A DNA stretch of 64,000 nucleotides from Thermococcus camini (GTDB taxonomy: Archaea > Methanobacteriota_B > Thermococci > Thermococcales > Thermococcaceae): NCBI RefSeq assembly GCF_904067545.1, contig NZ_LR881183.1, forward strand, positions 1,802,277 to 1,866,276, in the 5' to 3' direction. Below the pieces are notes generated by a model, which ran no database searches, was not told the DNA's origin, and worked only from the letters and a program-made list of their open reading frames with translations. Both the position numbers and the translations under genes were made by a program. This document shows, one piece after another, positions 26,364-35,804 of the stretch; the stretch's first letter is position 1, and each line of letters opens with the position of its first letter.

Positions 26364-26656
26364 CCTTTCCCACCCCTCATCTTCTTTTCTATCTCTTCCC
26401 AAACCCTCTTCCTGTCCTCTTTGTCCACCACCAGAAAGACGTCCTGAACGCTCCCGTCGCTCTTGGCAACGAGCTTAAGGCCAGTCTTGGTTTCCCTTGA
26501 GACCTTTATCTCGAAGCCCCTTGAATCGCTCGCGTATATCCTTCCGGGGATTACCTTTTTGACCCCAGGTATCGCGGCTATCATCTCCAAGGGCTTCTCA
26601 AGGCCCTTCAGGAAGTGGTGCTCTCTCTTGACGCCTTTGCGGAAGTGCTTCGGCAT
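26360..26656 (-). CDS. DUF2103 family protein
   Basis: The 98-residue protein carries the family pattern HHFLKGLEKPLEMIAAIPGV and VIPGRIYAS, with a conserved histidine pair that has led to its description as a predicted metal-binding protein. Basic residues are concentrated at the N- and C-termini (KKMRGGKG). Function is not established. It is unlinked to the exporter genes, which run the other way. Confidence 0.75.
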   Translation of the reverse strand: MPKHFRKGVKREHHFLKGLEKPLEMIAAIPGVKKVIPGRIYASDSRGFEIKVSRETKTGLKLVAKSDGSVQDVFLVVDKEDRKRVWEEIEKKMRGGKG

Positions 26657-26692
26657 GGTCTAAGAAGGGAGGTGTCGCTTTTTAGCGTTTTC

Positions 26693-27737
26693 TCACCGCC
26701 GAACCATGAAGAACCAGGTGAACCCTATGAGAGCCAGGAGAACGACCGCCGCCCAGAATTCGAGGGCGTATGCCCGCGGTACGCTGCATCCAGTGGGGGT
26801 CACGTTTTCAGAGGTTACCCTGAATTCGCTCCCCACGGGCTCCCCCAGGGGAAAGGCCTTCAGACCACCGTCGTAGCAGAGGACGAAGAGGCTGGAAATC
26901 CCCCGGATCCCAACGCTCTCGTTTCCAAACTCCAGAAGCTCCCCGCTTGAGTTGGAGTCCGGGGCAAAGTAGTGCATGATGCTGGGGGGGCACCAGGAGA
27001 ACCGCGTTCTCGAGTTCGTACGCCTGGAGATATCCCGCCTCCTCTGCGGCCCACAGGTGCGCAGCCACAGCGTTCATGGGCAGTTCGATGTCCGTCCCCG
27101 GAATCACAAGCCCATCCCCGGACACGCTAACGTTCACCGCCCGGGGTGTCCCTTCGGGGGAATCCCCTGTCAGCATAACGCCGTGCTCCCCCTTAACAAC
27201 GGTTACCCCCTTGAAGTAGGTGCCGCTCTCGGCCTCCCCCAGGTCGAGAACCCCGGCGGTAACGTTCCTGGCGACGTTGACCGCGACCAGCTCGTTCTCC
27301 CCGGTCTGGACCACGAGGTAAGGGACCGCAACGGCGAAGTTAGGCTCCCCACCGGTGTTCGACTTCACCGCGGTGACCGGCTCAAAGCAGTCCAGCCCCA
27401 TGCGGTAAACCCTGACCGAGCCGTCCATCGAGGCCACGAACAGGTAGTAGAACCCCCGGTACTGGTAAACCATCGGAACCTCCCAGGATTTGCCAATGAA
27501 ATACGCCCCGCTGGAGTTTATGTAGAAGTTGTAGTGAACGCAGCAGGCAGATGGCACGAGTGCGCCGCTCATTGAGGGCGAGTAGGTGGTGTATTCAAGC
27601 GACAGCACCGCCGCGTCCCCGTAGGTAGCGACGACGTAAAAGTCCAGGCTTTCCGCCCCAAGGTAGTCCGCAGAGCCCGGCGGCAGAGAAAGGAGAAGAA
27701 CGTGGAGAAACAGGAGAAGGCCAAGAACCCTCCTCAT
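26693..27737 (-). pseudogene. Frameshifted secreted, membrane-anchored propeller-like protein
   Basis: The first frame (from ATG 27737) gives a signal peptide ending GSADYLG and repeated strands like a beta-propeller (YYLFVASMDGSVRVYRMG, GVMLTGDSPEGTPRAV). The natural C-terminal part (NSSGELLEFGNESVG, SLFVLCYDGGLKAF, then the membrane helix FWAAVVLLALIGFTWFFMV) lies in another frame. The break coincides with a run of seven C on the coding strand (26984-26990). Removing one C joins ELENAVLLVPP to SIMHYFAPD smoothly, giving about 347 residues. It may be a broken gene, a phase-variable tract or a sequencing error. Its start is 3 nt from arcS. Confidence 0.75.
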
Positions 27738-27739
27738 AC

Positions 27740-29446
27740 TTAGGCCCTCTTCCTGACCTTAACCGCAACACCCTTCCTGGCTCTAACCATCTCCTCTCCA
27801 GCCAAAACCGCCTTTCCGACGCCCGTTACCTTTCCGTCCCTTACTATGCCCACTATGTCGTCCGGCCTTATTGCCGGATCGGCCTCGTCAACGCCGACCG
27901 CGAAGACGTCGCCGCGGAGCTCGAAGTCCACCTTCACCCAGTAGGCCTCGAGGGCATCGTATATCCTCTGCATTCCATAGGGTGTGACGCTTATCACGCC
28001 GTCCTTGAAGGTTCCGGTCTGCTGGTTGTCAATGAAGAGGCGGAGCATCTTGGAGCCCTTGACATTCCCGCCGTCCGGCAGAACCGCCTCTCCGGCACCA
28101 ACGCCGAAGTAGAAGTCGAAGACCTTCCTTATGCCCTCGAAGTAGCGGTACGTCCTGTCTTCCTTGGTTCCCTCAAGCTCGAACTCCCCGAGGGTTTCAG
28201 TTAGTGACCTGAGACTCTCCTTGCTCGTGGTCCCGTTCTCAACACGGGTGAAGATTATCTCCCTGCCTGTCATTTCAGCGGCCATCTTGGCTATCTCCAC
28301 GTAGGCTTCATCCAGGTGCGCTATTATCGGAACGTCCTTCGGGTACTTTTCAAGGGTTTTCGCCAGAAGTTCGGCCGCCGGTTTAATCTCCTCCTCGTTC
28401 CAGTGACCGGTGACGACTATGTCGTACTTTGCCAGCCATTCCCATTCCCGCGGAACGACACCGAAGGGAGAAGTCAGAATCAGTTCGTGAACCTTGGCTA
28501 TTCCAGAGCCTAAAGCTTCTTTGACGGCCCTCCGGTAGAGTGTGTGCGAGCGGGAGAAGGAGTAGGGTTTCTTGGCAGAGCAGGGGAAGAGGAGAACCAG
28601 TTCGGTGTTCTTCGGCGGAACGAAGCGCTCGGCAACTCTTGAATGCCATCTCCTAACTTCCGGCCTTCTAATCGAGGCGTCGCTGATGAAGTAGACCGTC
28701 TCCCTCTGGATCGGCGTGTATTTCTCGAGGTAGTTGGGATGCTCCAAATCGGCTATGCGGAGTATTCCCGCGTGGTACTGGGTGCTGAAGAAGTTCTCGA
28801 CGAGGTAGCGGAGTTTACCCTCCTTGAGGGCTTTTCTGACCAGGAACACGGTCTCCTCCGCGAAATCCATGGAGTTCGGCCCTTCTTTCCAGAGGAACGG
28901 ACTGTACCCGGTGAAGCCCTTCCCCTCAAAGTCGTAGAGCTTGAGAGAACGGGTGTCGAAGGCATCGACGCCGAGGTAAACAGCCAGCGGATAGAAGAAC
29001 GGTTCCAGATCGGCGATTATCATAACGTTGGGGAACCTCTCGCGCAGCTCCCTGATTATCTTCACGAAGTAGCGGTACTCCCTCACCAGAATCTTTGAGT
29101 TGCCCAGATAGACGGCATCGAAGCTGTAGCGCTCGATTATCTTGAAGAACTCGCCCAGGTAGGAGGTCCTTCTCAAAGCCGGCAGGTAGAAGGCGTTGAA
29201 GCCCTCGTAGTTCACGCTCCAGAGCCTTCCCAAAGCTTTCTCTATAACCTCGTCCGGCGTGTAGAAGCCGAGGGGTATCGCGGGGGCGAGGTTGAAATCG
29301 TACTCCCCCGGCCCCTGGGGATGGAAGAAGGAGTTAAACGGGGAGAGCGTGAAATCTACCCCTGCCAGTGCCGGGGTCTTGAATGAGCGCTCCCCTGTCC
29401 TGACGAGACCCAGCCTTCCTGGCCCCTCATGCCTGATGACTTCCAT
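27740..29446 (-). CDS. arcS: Archaeosine synthase (ArcS, TgtA2)
   Basis: ArcS works on preQ0 at position 15 of archaeal tRNAs in the pathway to archaeosine. The 568-residue protein has an N-terminal TGT-like barrel without the TGT catalytic residues, the ArcS-specific motif FPCSAKKPYSFSRSH (P-C-x3-K-P-Y-x2-S-x2-H) near residue 285, and a C-terminal PUA RNA-binding domain (about residues 490-565). In Thermococcales the enzyme acts with the radical-SAM protein RaSEA, which is not in this window. Confidence 0.93.
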   Translation of the reverse strand: MEVIRHEGPGRLGLVRTGERSFKTPALAGVDFTLSPFNSFFHPQGPGEYDFNLAPAIPLGFYTPDEVIEKALGRLWSVNYEGFNAFYLPALRRTSYLGEFFKIIERYSFDAVYLGNSKILVREYRYFVKIIRELRERFPNVMIIADLEPFFYPLAVYLGVDAFDTRSLKLYDFEGKGFTGYSPFLWKEGPNSMDFAEETVFLVRKALKEGKLRYLVENFFSTQYHAGILRIADLEHPNYLEKYTPIQRETVYFISDASIRRPEVRRWHSRVAERFVPPKNTELVLLFPCSAKKPYSFSRSHTLYRRAVKEALGSGIAKVHELILTSPFGVVPREWEWLAKYDIVVTGHWNEEEIKPAAELLAKTLEKYPKDVPIIAHLDEAYVEIAKMAAEMTGREIIFTRVENGTTSKESLRSLTETLGEFELEGTKEDRTYRYFEGIRKVFDFYFGVGAGEAVLPDGGNVKGSKMLRLFIDNQQTGTFKDGVISVTPYGMQRIYDALEAYWVKVDFELRGDVFAVGVDEADPAIRPDDIVGIVRDGKVTGVGKAVLAGEEMVRARKGVAVKVRKRA

Positions 29447-29455
29447 AGCCAGGCC

Positions 29456-30358
29456 TCAGACAAGGTTGTACCTCTGGAGGAGGAGCAGCTCGTCGAGGGT
29501 GAGCTTCTCGCCCTTCTTGAACTTCTCAAGGGCCTCGACGGCCTTCTCGAAGCTGGCGTCCTTCTTGGCGTGCATCCTGGCAACGAGCCTGTAGGCGATG
29601 AGCTCCTTGTGCTTCTCGTCATACTCCCTTATCTTCCTCTCGATGCTGCGGAGCTCCTTCCTGACTTCCCTGATCCTGTCGCGGAGCTCGACGACCTTGG
29701 CGTGGTACTCGTCTGCCTCCTTTTTGACCTCGTCCGCCTGGTTGAACGCCGCTATCATCTGCTCGTGGAACTGCTGGCTCTGGTTGGCGAGCTTCTGTAT
29801 CTCGAGGCTGATGTTCCTCCTGGCCTTCTTGAGCTGATCGACCTTCTTCCTGGACTCGACAAGCTTCTTGTGGAAGCGCTCGGCCTGCTGGAGTATCTCA
29901 AGTTCGGTGGCGAGAACCTGTATCTGGTCCACGATCTGCTTCTCCCTGTCGGGCGTGATGTTCGGGTTGGTCTGGAGCTCCCATTCGAGCTTCTCTATCC
30001 TCTCCTGGATCTTCGCCGGCGGCATCTTGAGCCTGCGGAGCTGGTTGTACTCGTCCCTCTTGGTGCGGTACTCGAGTATTTCCTGATAGAGGAGGTCAAG
30101 CTTCGCGTTTATCTCCTCACGGTTCTTCTTCAGCTCCTGTATCTGCGCGTTGATTTCATCGCGCTTGGCCTTGTACTCCCTGCCCTTCTGGCGGAGCCCC
30201 TTGACCTCGTTGTTCTTCTCGTCCCTCTTCTGGATCCAGATTTGAAGCTCCTTTTCAAGCTCATCCAGTTTGGCCCTTATCTCGTTTCTCTCCTTTTCAA
30301 GGGCCTCTATCTCCCTCTTGATCCTCTTAATCTCCTCTGGGTCCACTTTCGTCTGCAT
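29456..30358 (-). CDS. Archaeal coiled-coil protein (COG1340-like)
   Basis: The 300-residue protein is almost entirely helical with heptad-like spacing of charged and hydrophobic residues (for example IKRIKREIEALEKERNEIR near the start). About 40% of residues are Lys, Glu or Arg. The C-terminal 50 residues (HAKKDASFEKAVEALEKFKK, LTLDELLLLQRYN) form a separate helical end. It has no signal or membrane segment. The family is widespread in archaea without a proven role; chromosome-associated or scaffold functions are guesses. It is 9 nt upstream of arcS on the same strand. Confidence 0.82.
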   Translation of the reverse strand: MQTKVDPEEIKRIKREIEALEKERNEIRAKLDELEKELQIWIQKRDEKNNEVKGLRQKGREYKAKRDEINAQIQELKKNREEINAKLDLLYQEILEYRTKRDEYNQLRRLKMPPAKIQERIEKLEWELQTNPNITPDREKQIVDQIQVLATELEILQQAERFHKKLVESRKKVDQLKKARRNISLEIQKLANQSQQFHEQMIAAFNQADEVKKEADEYHAKVVELRDRIREVRKELRSIERKIREYDEKHKELIAYRLVARMHAKKDASFEKAVEALEKFKKGEKLTLDELLLLQRYNLV

Positions 30359-30496
30359 CGCTCTTACCCCTCTCCCTTTTTAGAACAGCTGACCTGCTCA
30401 AACATTTCTGGACTCAAAAAGGAATGAGCAAATAAAAACTTTTTGGCCAAAATTCCCTCAACCGGAGAAAAATGGAAACACAAAAGGGAAAAGACC

Positions 30497-31342
30497 TCAC
30501 TTGCCGACCTCGCCCCCCTGCGTGTACGGCATGAACTCCACCGTGCCCCTCTGCTTCATTGGCTGCTTGTAGAGCTCCATCAGGGCGTAAACCTCCTCCG
30601 GAACGTCCGTGCTGACGTGAAGGCCCAGCCCCCCGGCCTGCTCATAGGTTATCGGGTAGTCGTGCGTCCATCTGCCCTCGGTGAGCACCCGGGCAAGCTC
30701 CCGGGCCTTCTCCTCGCCGTAGCGGTCCTTCAGCAGGGTGTAAACGAAGTCGCGGACTTGCATTATGGCCTTCTCCGCAACGTCGGCCAGGATGAGGGTC
30801 TGGTCGTCCACCCTGTCAACTCCCTTCCTCTCGACGGCTCTCACTATGCTCGGCCCGGGATACTGGCCGAGCTGCGGGTCAACCGGCCCCAAAACCGCAT
30901 GCGGGTCCATTATTATCTTGTCTGCCGCGAGTGCTATCAGTGTTCCGCCGCTCATGGCGTAGTGGGGGACTATGACGCGCGTTTCAGCAGGGTGGTCGTG
31001 AAGTGCCTTCGCTATCTGCGTCGCGGCAAGTACGAGGCCTCCGGGGGTGTGGATTATCAGGTCTATCGGCCTGTCCTTGGGAGCCATTCTTATTGCCCGG
31101 AGGACCTCCTCGCTGTCCTCGACGCTTATGAACTTGTAGAAGGGAATTCCAAAGAGGCCTATACTCTCCTGCCTGTGAATCATCGTTATGACGGTTGAGC
31201 CCCTCTTCTCCGAGAGCCTCTTGAGAAGTCTCGCCCTGGCCATCTGAAGGCTCCTGTACTGCATCTGGGGCCACAGCAGGATGTACATGAAGAACAGCCA
31301 CCACAGCAGTGAGCCGAAGAATCCGGTAGCGGCCTCTCCCAT
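30497..31342 (-). CDS. Membrane-bound SDH-type serine protease (ClpP/SppA fold)
   Basis: The 281-residue protein has an N-terminal membrane helix (about residues 8-24) and a ClpP/crotonase-fold domain of the serine dehydrogenase proteinase family. Seen features are LIIHTPGGLVLAATQIA (oxyanion Gly-Gly), the nucleophile in HYAMSGGTLIAL near residue 128, and VLGPVDPQLGQYP. The likely role is membrane protein quality control with the active site in the cytoplasm. The lysine/aspartate general base cannot be assigned with certainty. Confidence 0.87.
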   Translation of the reverse strand: MGEAATGFFGSLLWWLFFMYILLWPQMQYRSLQMARARLLKRLSEKRGSTVITMIHRQESIGLFGIPFYKFISVEDSEEVLRAIRMAPKDRPIDLIIHTPGGLVLAATQIAKALHDHPAETRVIVPHYAMSGGTLIALAADKIIMDPHAVLGPVDPQLGQYPGPSIVRAVERKGVDRVDDQTLILADVAEKAIMQVRDFVYTLLKDRYGEEKARELARVLTEGRWTHDYPITYEQAGGLGLHVSTDVPEEVYALMELYKQPMKQRGTVEFMPYTQGGEVGK

Positions 31343-31389
31343 GTTATCACCGAAGAAAGGAGGGAGAGGAGATATTTATAGAATTTGGT

Positions 31390-32337
31390 TCAGCCCTTTA
31401 TGACCTGCGTTCCGGTCTTTCCTTCGAGGGCCTCGACGGCCCTGTCGAGGGAAGCTATTACGGCTCTCTCCCCACCCCACTCGACGAACCTTATAACCGC
31501 CAAAACCTTCGGTCCCATGCTTCCTTTCTTGAAGTGCCCTTCCTCATAGTACTTCTTCAGCTCCTCGACGGTGACCTTACCTAACCAGCGCTCATCGGGT
31601 TTGCCGAAGTTCACCGCCGCGCCGTTCACATCGGTCAGAATCATAAATATGTCCGCGTTTACTTCCTCCGCCAGCCTCTCCCCGGCCAGATCCTTGTCTA
31701 TAACCGCTTCGACGCCCCTGAGCTGACCGTTCTCCTCGATAACGGGGACTCCACCGCCCCCGCTGGCTATAACGATGAAGCCCTTCTCAACGAGGTCCTG
31801 GATGATTTCAGCTTCAACGTGACCCTTTGGATCGGGGCTCGGCACGACCCTCCTCCAACCCCTGCCGGAGTCCTCTATCACGGTCCAGCCCTTCTCCTTC
31901 GCGAGCTTTTTTGCCGTCTCCTCGTCGTAGAAGGGTCCAACCGGCTTGCTGGGGTGCTGGAAGGCCGGATCGTCCTTGTCAACTATGGTCTGGGTGACTA
32001 TCGTCGCCACCGGCCTGTCCATTCCGCGTCTCTTCAGCTCGTTCCTTATCGCCTGCTGGATCATGTAACCTATCTGGCCCTGAGTCATTGCTCCAGCCAC
32101 GTCCATCGGCTGGGCAGGAATGCCGTGAGTAGCCTGACCGGCGTCCATGTGGAGGAGTAAAGCACCGACCTGGGGGCCGTTTCCGTGGGTGATTACAACC
32201 TCGTAGTCACCGTCTAGGATTATATCCACTATCTGCCTGGCCGTCTTCATGACGTTGGCCATCTGCTCCTCGTAGGTTCCCTTTTGACCTCGCTGAAGGA
32301 TTGCGTTACCGCCCAAAGCTATTACAACCCTCTTCAT
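31390..32337 (-). CDS. arcC: Carbamate kinase
   Basis: The 315-residue enzyme interconverts ATP + carbamate and ADP + carbamoyl phosphate; archaeal forms may supply carbamoyl phosphate for arginine and pyrimidine synthesis. Motifs are [11 protein letters not shown] at the N-terminus, THGNGPQVG near residue 53, ASGGGGVPV and [11 protein letters not shown]. The start is ATG 32337, six bases after GGAGGTG; an in-frame GTG within that site is ignored. TATA-like CGTTTTTATCC precedes it. Confidence 0.95.
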   Translation of the reverse strand: MKRVVIALGGNAILQRGQKGTYEEQMANVMKTARQIVDIILDGDYEVVITHGNGPQVGALLLHMDAGQATHGIPAQPMDVAGAMTQGQIGYMIQQAIRNELKRRGMDRPVATIVTQTIVDKDDPAFQHPSKPVGPFYDEETAKKLAKEKGWTVIEDSGRGWRRVVPSPDPKGHVEAEIIQDLVEKGFIVIASGGGGVPVIEENGQLRGVEAVIDKDLAGERLAEEVNADIFMILTDVNGAAVNFGKPDERWLGKVTVEELKKYYEEGHFKKGSMGPKVLAVIRFVEWGGERAVIASLDRAVEALEGKTGTQVIKG

Positions 32338-32484
32338 AACCCTCACCTCCGGGATGGATAGATACGCGGGGGAGGATAAAAACGTTCGTTAGGAGCCAGC
32401 CCTGTTCACTGGAAAAAGGTTCGAAAGGCCGGGAAATAAGTTGGCAAAGGTAAAGAATAGCAGGCCCCAAAAGGGCGGCTCTCC

Positions 32485-33747
32485 TCAGAGATACCACTCG
32501 GAGAAGCTTCCCAGCCCAAGCCTCTCGAGCGTCCTCATGACGCCGAGGGCGATGCCTTCAACCTCTATCCCTCCGGGTGGCTTGTACGCATCGCCGACGA
32601 TGTAGACGTCCTCGATTGGGAAGTCCTCAATCACTTGACCGCTCGCGACCCTGTTCACCGGGTTCCCGTCGAGGTAGGTCTGGATGAGAAGGATTTCGCC
32701 CTCTTCATCGAGGTTCGGGAAGATTCTGTAAATGTCCTCGATGCCCTTCCTCTGCTCTGCCTTGACGTTCCTGCCCTGCAAAGCGTGGTGGAGCATTATC
32801 AGGGTGTAGCCTTCCTTAGCAAGCTCCGGGCTCAGTGAGGAGGGCTCGTTGTAGCCGTTTACCCTCTCAGTATCGAGGGTGAAAACGACGGTGTTGCCAA
32901 TCCTCGATCCACCCTTCAGTGCCACGTTGTACTTTATGCCCTCGCTCGGCTTCAGTGAATCAACGCGCTTGAGGTACTCGCGGTCGAAGTTGTCCCGGCC
33001 GATCAGCTCGATGGTTTCTTTTATTCCGATGTTGGAGATGAGAACGTCGTACTGAAGCTCGTCGCCGTCGGAGGTGATGACCCTCCTTGCCTCAGGGTCG
33101 ATTTCGACGGCCCTCTTCTTCGTAATTATCCTTCCACCGTTACTGAGGATTATTGAGCTCAACGCGTCGGGGATAGACTTACAGCCGCCCTTAACCAAGC
33201 CCGGCCCACCCCACTTCAGGGCCGCCTTTATCTCCCTCGCCAGCTCACCAGCAGGAACGTCCAGGACGCTGTCGGCCCAGCCGAGGAAGCTCTTGATGAA
33301 GAGGTCAACGAACTCGTTGTCGCCTATCCTTTCCCTTATCCATTCTCTCCCGCTCATCTCGGCCTCTTCTCCCTTCGGCAGTTTGTTCCTCTTTATATCT
33401 GCCAGGAGCTTCATTGCCCTGGCTTTTTCGGTGAAGCTCAGGTACTTCCAGCCATCGCGGTAGTGGAAGGTTCTCCCGTTGTAGAAAATCATGCCCTTTG
33501 GATTCGAGTTCACTATTTGGACGTTTGCCTCAAGGAGCTTAAGGAGGTGCGCTAAAGGCCCGTCCTCACCGTGGGGAAGCATGTGGAACGCTCCAGTAGA
33601 GAGGCCGAAGCCCCTGTAGTTTAGATTGGTGAAGCGACCGCCAGTGTAGGGGGCTTTTTCAATGACGGTAACTTGGTAGCCGTTTTTGGCCAGGAACGAG
33701 GCCGTCAGAAGGCCGCCGATTCCGGAGCCTATTACAACTGCCCTCAT
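32485..33747 (-). CDS. FAD-dependent oxidoreductase, phytoene desaturase (CrtI)-like
   Basis: The 420-residue flavoprotein has an N-terminal Rossmann motif VIGSGIGGLLTASFLAKNGY followed by the ribose-binding Glu in VTVIEKAPYTGGR, and the C-terminal FAD motif IEDVYIVGDAYKPPGGIEVEG. The family includes carotenoid desaturases and amine oxidases. In an archaeon with polyprenyl lipids, a prenyl-chain redox step is plausible but not shown. Start ATG 33747 follows GGTGAGAGAA; the 22 upstream codons lack support. Confidence 0.87.
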   Translation of the reverse strand: MRAVVIGSGIGGLLTASFLAKNGYQVTVIEKAPYTGGRFTNLNYRGFGLSTGAFHMLPHGEDGPLAHLLKLLEANVQIVNSNPKGMIFYNGRTFHYRDGWKYLSFTEKARAMKLLADIKRNKLPKGEEAEMSGREWIRERIGDNEFVDLFIKSFLGWADSVLDVPAGELAREIKAALKWGGPGLVKGGCKSIPDALSSIILSNGGRIITKKRAVEIDPEARRVITSDGDELQYDVLISNIGIKETIELIGRDNFDREYLKRVDSLKPSEGIKYNVALKGGSRIGNTVVFTLDTERVNGYNEPSSLSPELAKEGYTLIMLHHALQGRNVKAEQRKGIEDIYRIFPNLDEEGEILLIQTYLDGNPVNRVASGQVIEDFPIEDVYIVGDAYKPPGGIEVEGIALGVMRTLERLGLGSFSEWYL

Positions 33748-33797
33748 TTCTCTCACCTGAAAACCTGAGGGAAGGGGAGAATATAAGGGTTTACCTA

Positions 33798-33813
33798 TTG
33801 CATGGCTATGCAA
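33798..33813. promoter_or_regulatory. Inverted repeat upstream of the CrtI-like gene
   Basis: TTGCAT-GGCT-ATGCAA has perfect 6-bp arms. It lies just upstream, in the minus-strand sense, of a TATA-like CCTTATATT (about 33780-33788) for the gene ending at 32485, a usual place for an activator or regulator site. The rest of the 267-nt gap holds the promoter of the next gene: GCTTATAAAGG near 33919, and a 10-bp palindrome CACGTACGTG at 33972-33981. Confidence 0.4.
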
Positions 33814-34014
33814 GTCCTTTACTCAGGCGTATTTTCGTCGATCCTACTGGAAAACCTTAACTCCGAAAAAAATTGTACCAGAAAAAAACGAAGAAAGTTT
33901 ACTCATAGTAAATGAAAAGCTTATAAAGGTCAGTGAATTATATATCGCAAAAACGAAAGCCTCTCCGCGAGCACGTACGTGGCAATTGATTCATCCGCGT
34001 TTTGAGGTGGGACG

Positions 34015-35712
34015 ATGAGGGAAAAAATCCTAGCTACCCTTTTGATTTTATTGAGCATCACGGCCGTCATCTCAATAACGAAAACGCACACTGAAAACGC
34101 CACTGCACTCAATATAACAACTCCCTCATGGACAAACTGGACGGTAAGGCGCCTTTACCTCGTCCAGGATCCGGTTACAGGTGGCTGGAACGGTGACGTC
34201 TCTTTTACAATACTCCCAAGCCTGTACCATACATATCACGGCGTGATGACGCTGGCCCTTCTGAACCTGAGTCCAGCACATCCCGAAAAAACCATGGAGT
34301 TCCTGAGAGAAGAAGAGGAGAATTTTTACAGCGGTCGGAATTATCCTTCGGTTCTTGACGCCTATTACCTGTTAGCACTCTTTAAAGAGTTCAATATAAG
34401 CCCCAGAAACAGGGGGGCCTTCGAAAACTTCATCATTGAGGACATGGAGAGGTCAAATTACACATTTCTGCATGCAAAAACTCTCATTCTGCTTAACTCC
34501 ACCCTGGCGAAGAACGTTTCCATGTCCCTCTGGCTCGAGCTGAGGCCGGAGCACTCACTGGACTTCCTGTGGGACTTCCTTCAGCTCAGGGGGCTTCTTC
34601 TGGAGTCGGGATATTCCTCCTATGAAATACCTAACTACACCGTGATGTATGACACCGCGAGGGCCGTGTTTGATGAGGCATCCCGTAGAATAGAGAACCT
34701 TGGTTTCTTCGACCTCAAAACCATGGCGAGATTCATGCGGGAGGAGCACATCAAAAACGAAACGCTGAGGAGAAAAATACTAACGAGTATTCAGAAATAC
34801 AAGTGCCCTGATGGCTCATACTCCGACACGAGGGGTGCCAAAAAGGGATACATCGACACCACCCACTGGGCGGTGGAGACGATAACCTATGCGGGGGGAG
34901 AAGTCGGAGAAGACACTGTAAGCTACCTGCGGTCCCTTGAAGGGCCCCTGGGGGGTTTCATAGGCATCCCGAACTACATTGTGCCGAATCCCGTGGGCAC
35001 TGCCTTCTCCGTGATGACCCTTAAGCTTTTGAATTCAACGGTGCCCAGTGAGACGGCAGTCAGGAACTACCTGCTCACCGAAATCTCACGGGAGAGTAAA
35101 CCGAGCCTGATATGGGTTGAATACAGGGCACTAAAGAAGCTTGGTGTGTCCAACAGTGATCTTAAAACGAGAGTAGAACCCCGTCTGAAAAGCTTCATCG
35201 CCAACATGAACCTCTCGGAGGTTTATCAAAACCACCACCTGCTGAAGGATATATACTATCTCCTCGTAACGAGCAGGGAACTGGGCATTGAGATCGATGA
35301 ACAATGGAAGGAAAACGTGACCTCCTTCGTTTTGGGACTTAGGGATAGCGATGGTGGATTTGGTAGCAAAATATCAAAGATAAAAATTAACCGGCTTGAA
35401 ATAACTCTTTACTCTGTCCTGATCCTCAATGAGCTTGGGTACGAATACAGGGACGAAAAGACAGTGGAGTTCATCAAATCCAGCAGAAACGGCGCATTGT
35501 GGTGGTCCCTACCAATAACTAGGTACGCTTTGCTGGCTCTAAGTTCAATGGGGGCCAAGATTGACGGGAAAGAAGAGATAGTAAAGGCGCTTGAGCTGAG
35601 GAAGTGTCCCTATGGCTTCTTCTCCTACGCCCCCTGCGAGCACCCCGAGCAGGGAGGGTCGATACCAACGTTTTTAGCGCTCGATACACTCAGGTTTCTT
35701 GGTTATCATTAG
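34015..35712 (+). CDS. Secreted protein with prenyltransferase/squalene-cyclase-like toroid repeats
   Basis: The 565-residue protein has a signal peptide (about residues 1-22) and repeated helical-toroid units of the kind found in terpenoid cyclases and protein prenyltransferase beta subunits: DPVTGGWNGDV near 52, CPDGSYSDTRGAKKGYIDT near 265, LEGPLGGFIGIP near 309 and DSDGGFGSKI near 449. The DxDD or QW active-site motifs of cyclases are not evident, so it may be a binding or structural protein on the outside. Many N-x-S/T sequons fit an extracellular location. GAGGTGGGACG precedes the ATG. Confidence 0.75.
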   Translation: MREKILATLLILLSITAVISITKTHTENATALNITTPSWTNWTVRRLYLVQDPVTGGWNGDVSFTILPSLYHTYHGVMTLALLNLSPAHPEKTMEFLREEEENFYSGRNYPSVLDAYYLLALFKEFNISPRNRGAFENFIIEDMERSNYTFLHAKTLILLNSTLAKNVSMSLWLELRPEHSLDFLWDFLQLRGLLLESGYSSYEIPNYTVMYDTARAVFDEASRRIENLGFFDLKTMARFMREEHIKNETLRRKILTSIQKYKCPDGSYSDTRGAKKGYIDTTHWAVETITYAGGEVGEDTVSYLRSLEGPLGGFIGIPNYIVPNPVGTAFSVMTLKLLNSTVPSETAVRNYLLTEISRESKPSLIWVEYRALKKLGVSNSDLKTRVEPRLKSFIANMNLSEVYQNHHLLKDIYYLLVTSRELGIEIDEQWKENVTSFVLGLRDSDGGFGSKISKIKINRLEITLYSVLILNELGYEYRDEKTVEFIKSSRNGALWWSLPITRYALLALSSMGAKIDGKEEIVKALELRKCPYGFFSYAPCEHPEQGGSIPTFLALDTLRFLGYH

Positions 35713-35804
35713 CCAGCCGCATTTTTACATTTTTAGATTTGAGCCAGTCATAGGGTAGAAAACCGACAATCGTTCTTCCCGCAAATAGATAGAAAAATGA
35801 AAAC

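Noticed and set aside
29429-30427. A 332-codon Leu/Val-rich plus-strand frame opposite the coiled-coil gene
   Set aside because: It is the complement of Glu/Lys codons of the coiled coil; no real membrane-protein pattern or start signal.
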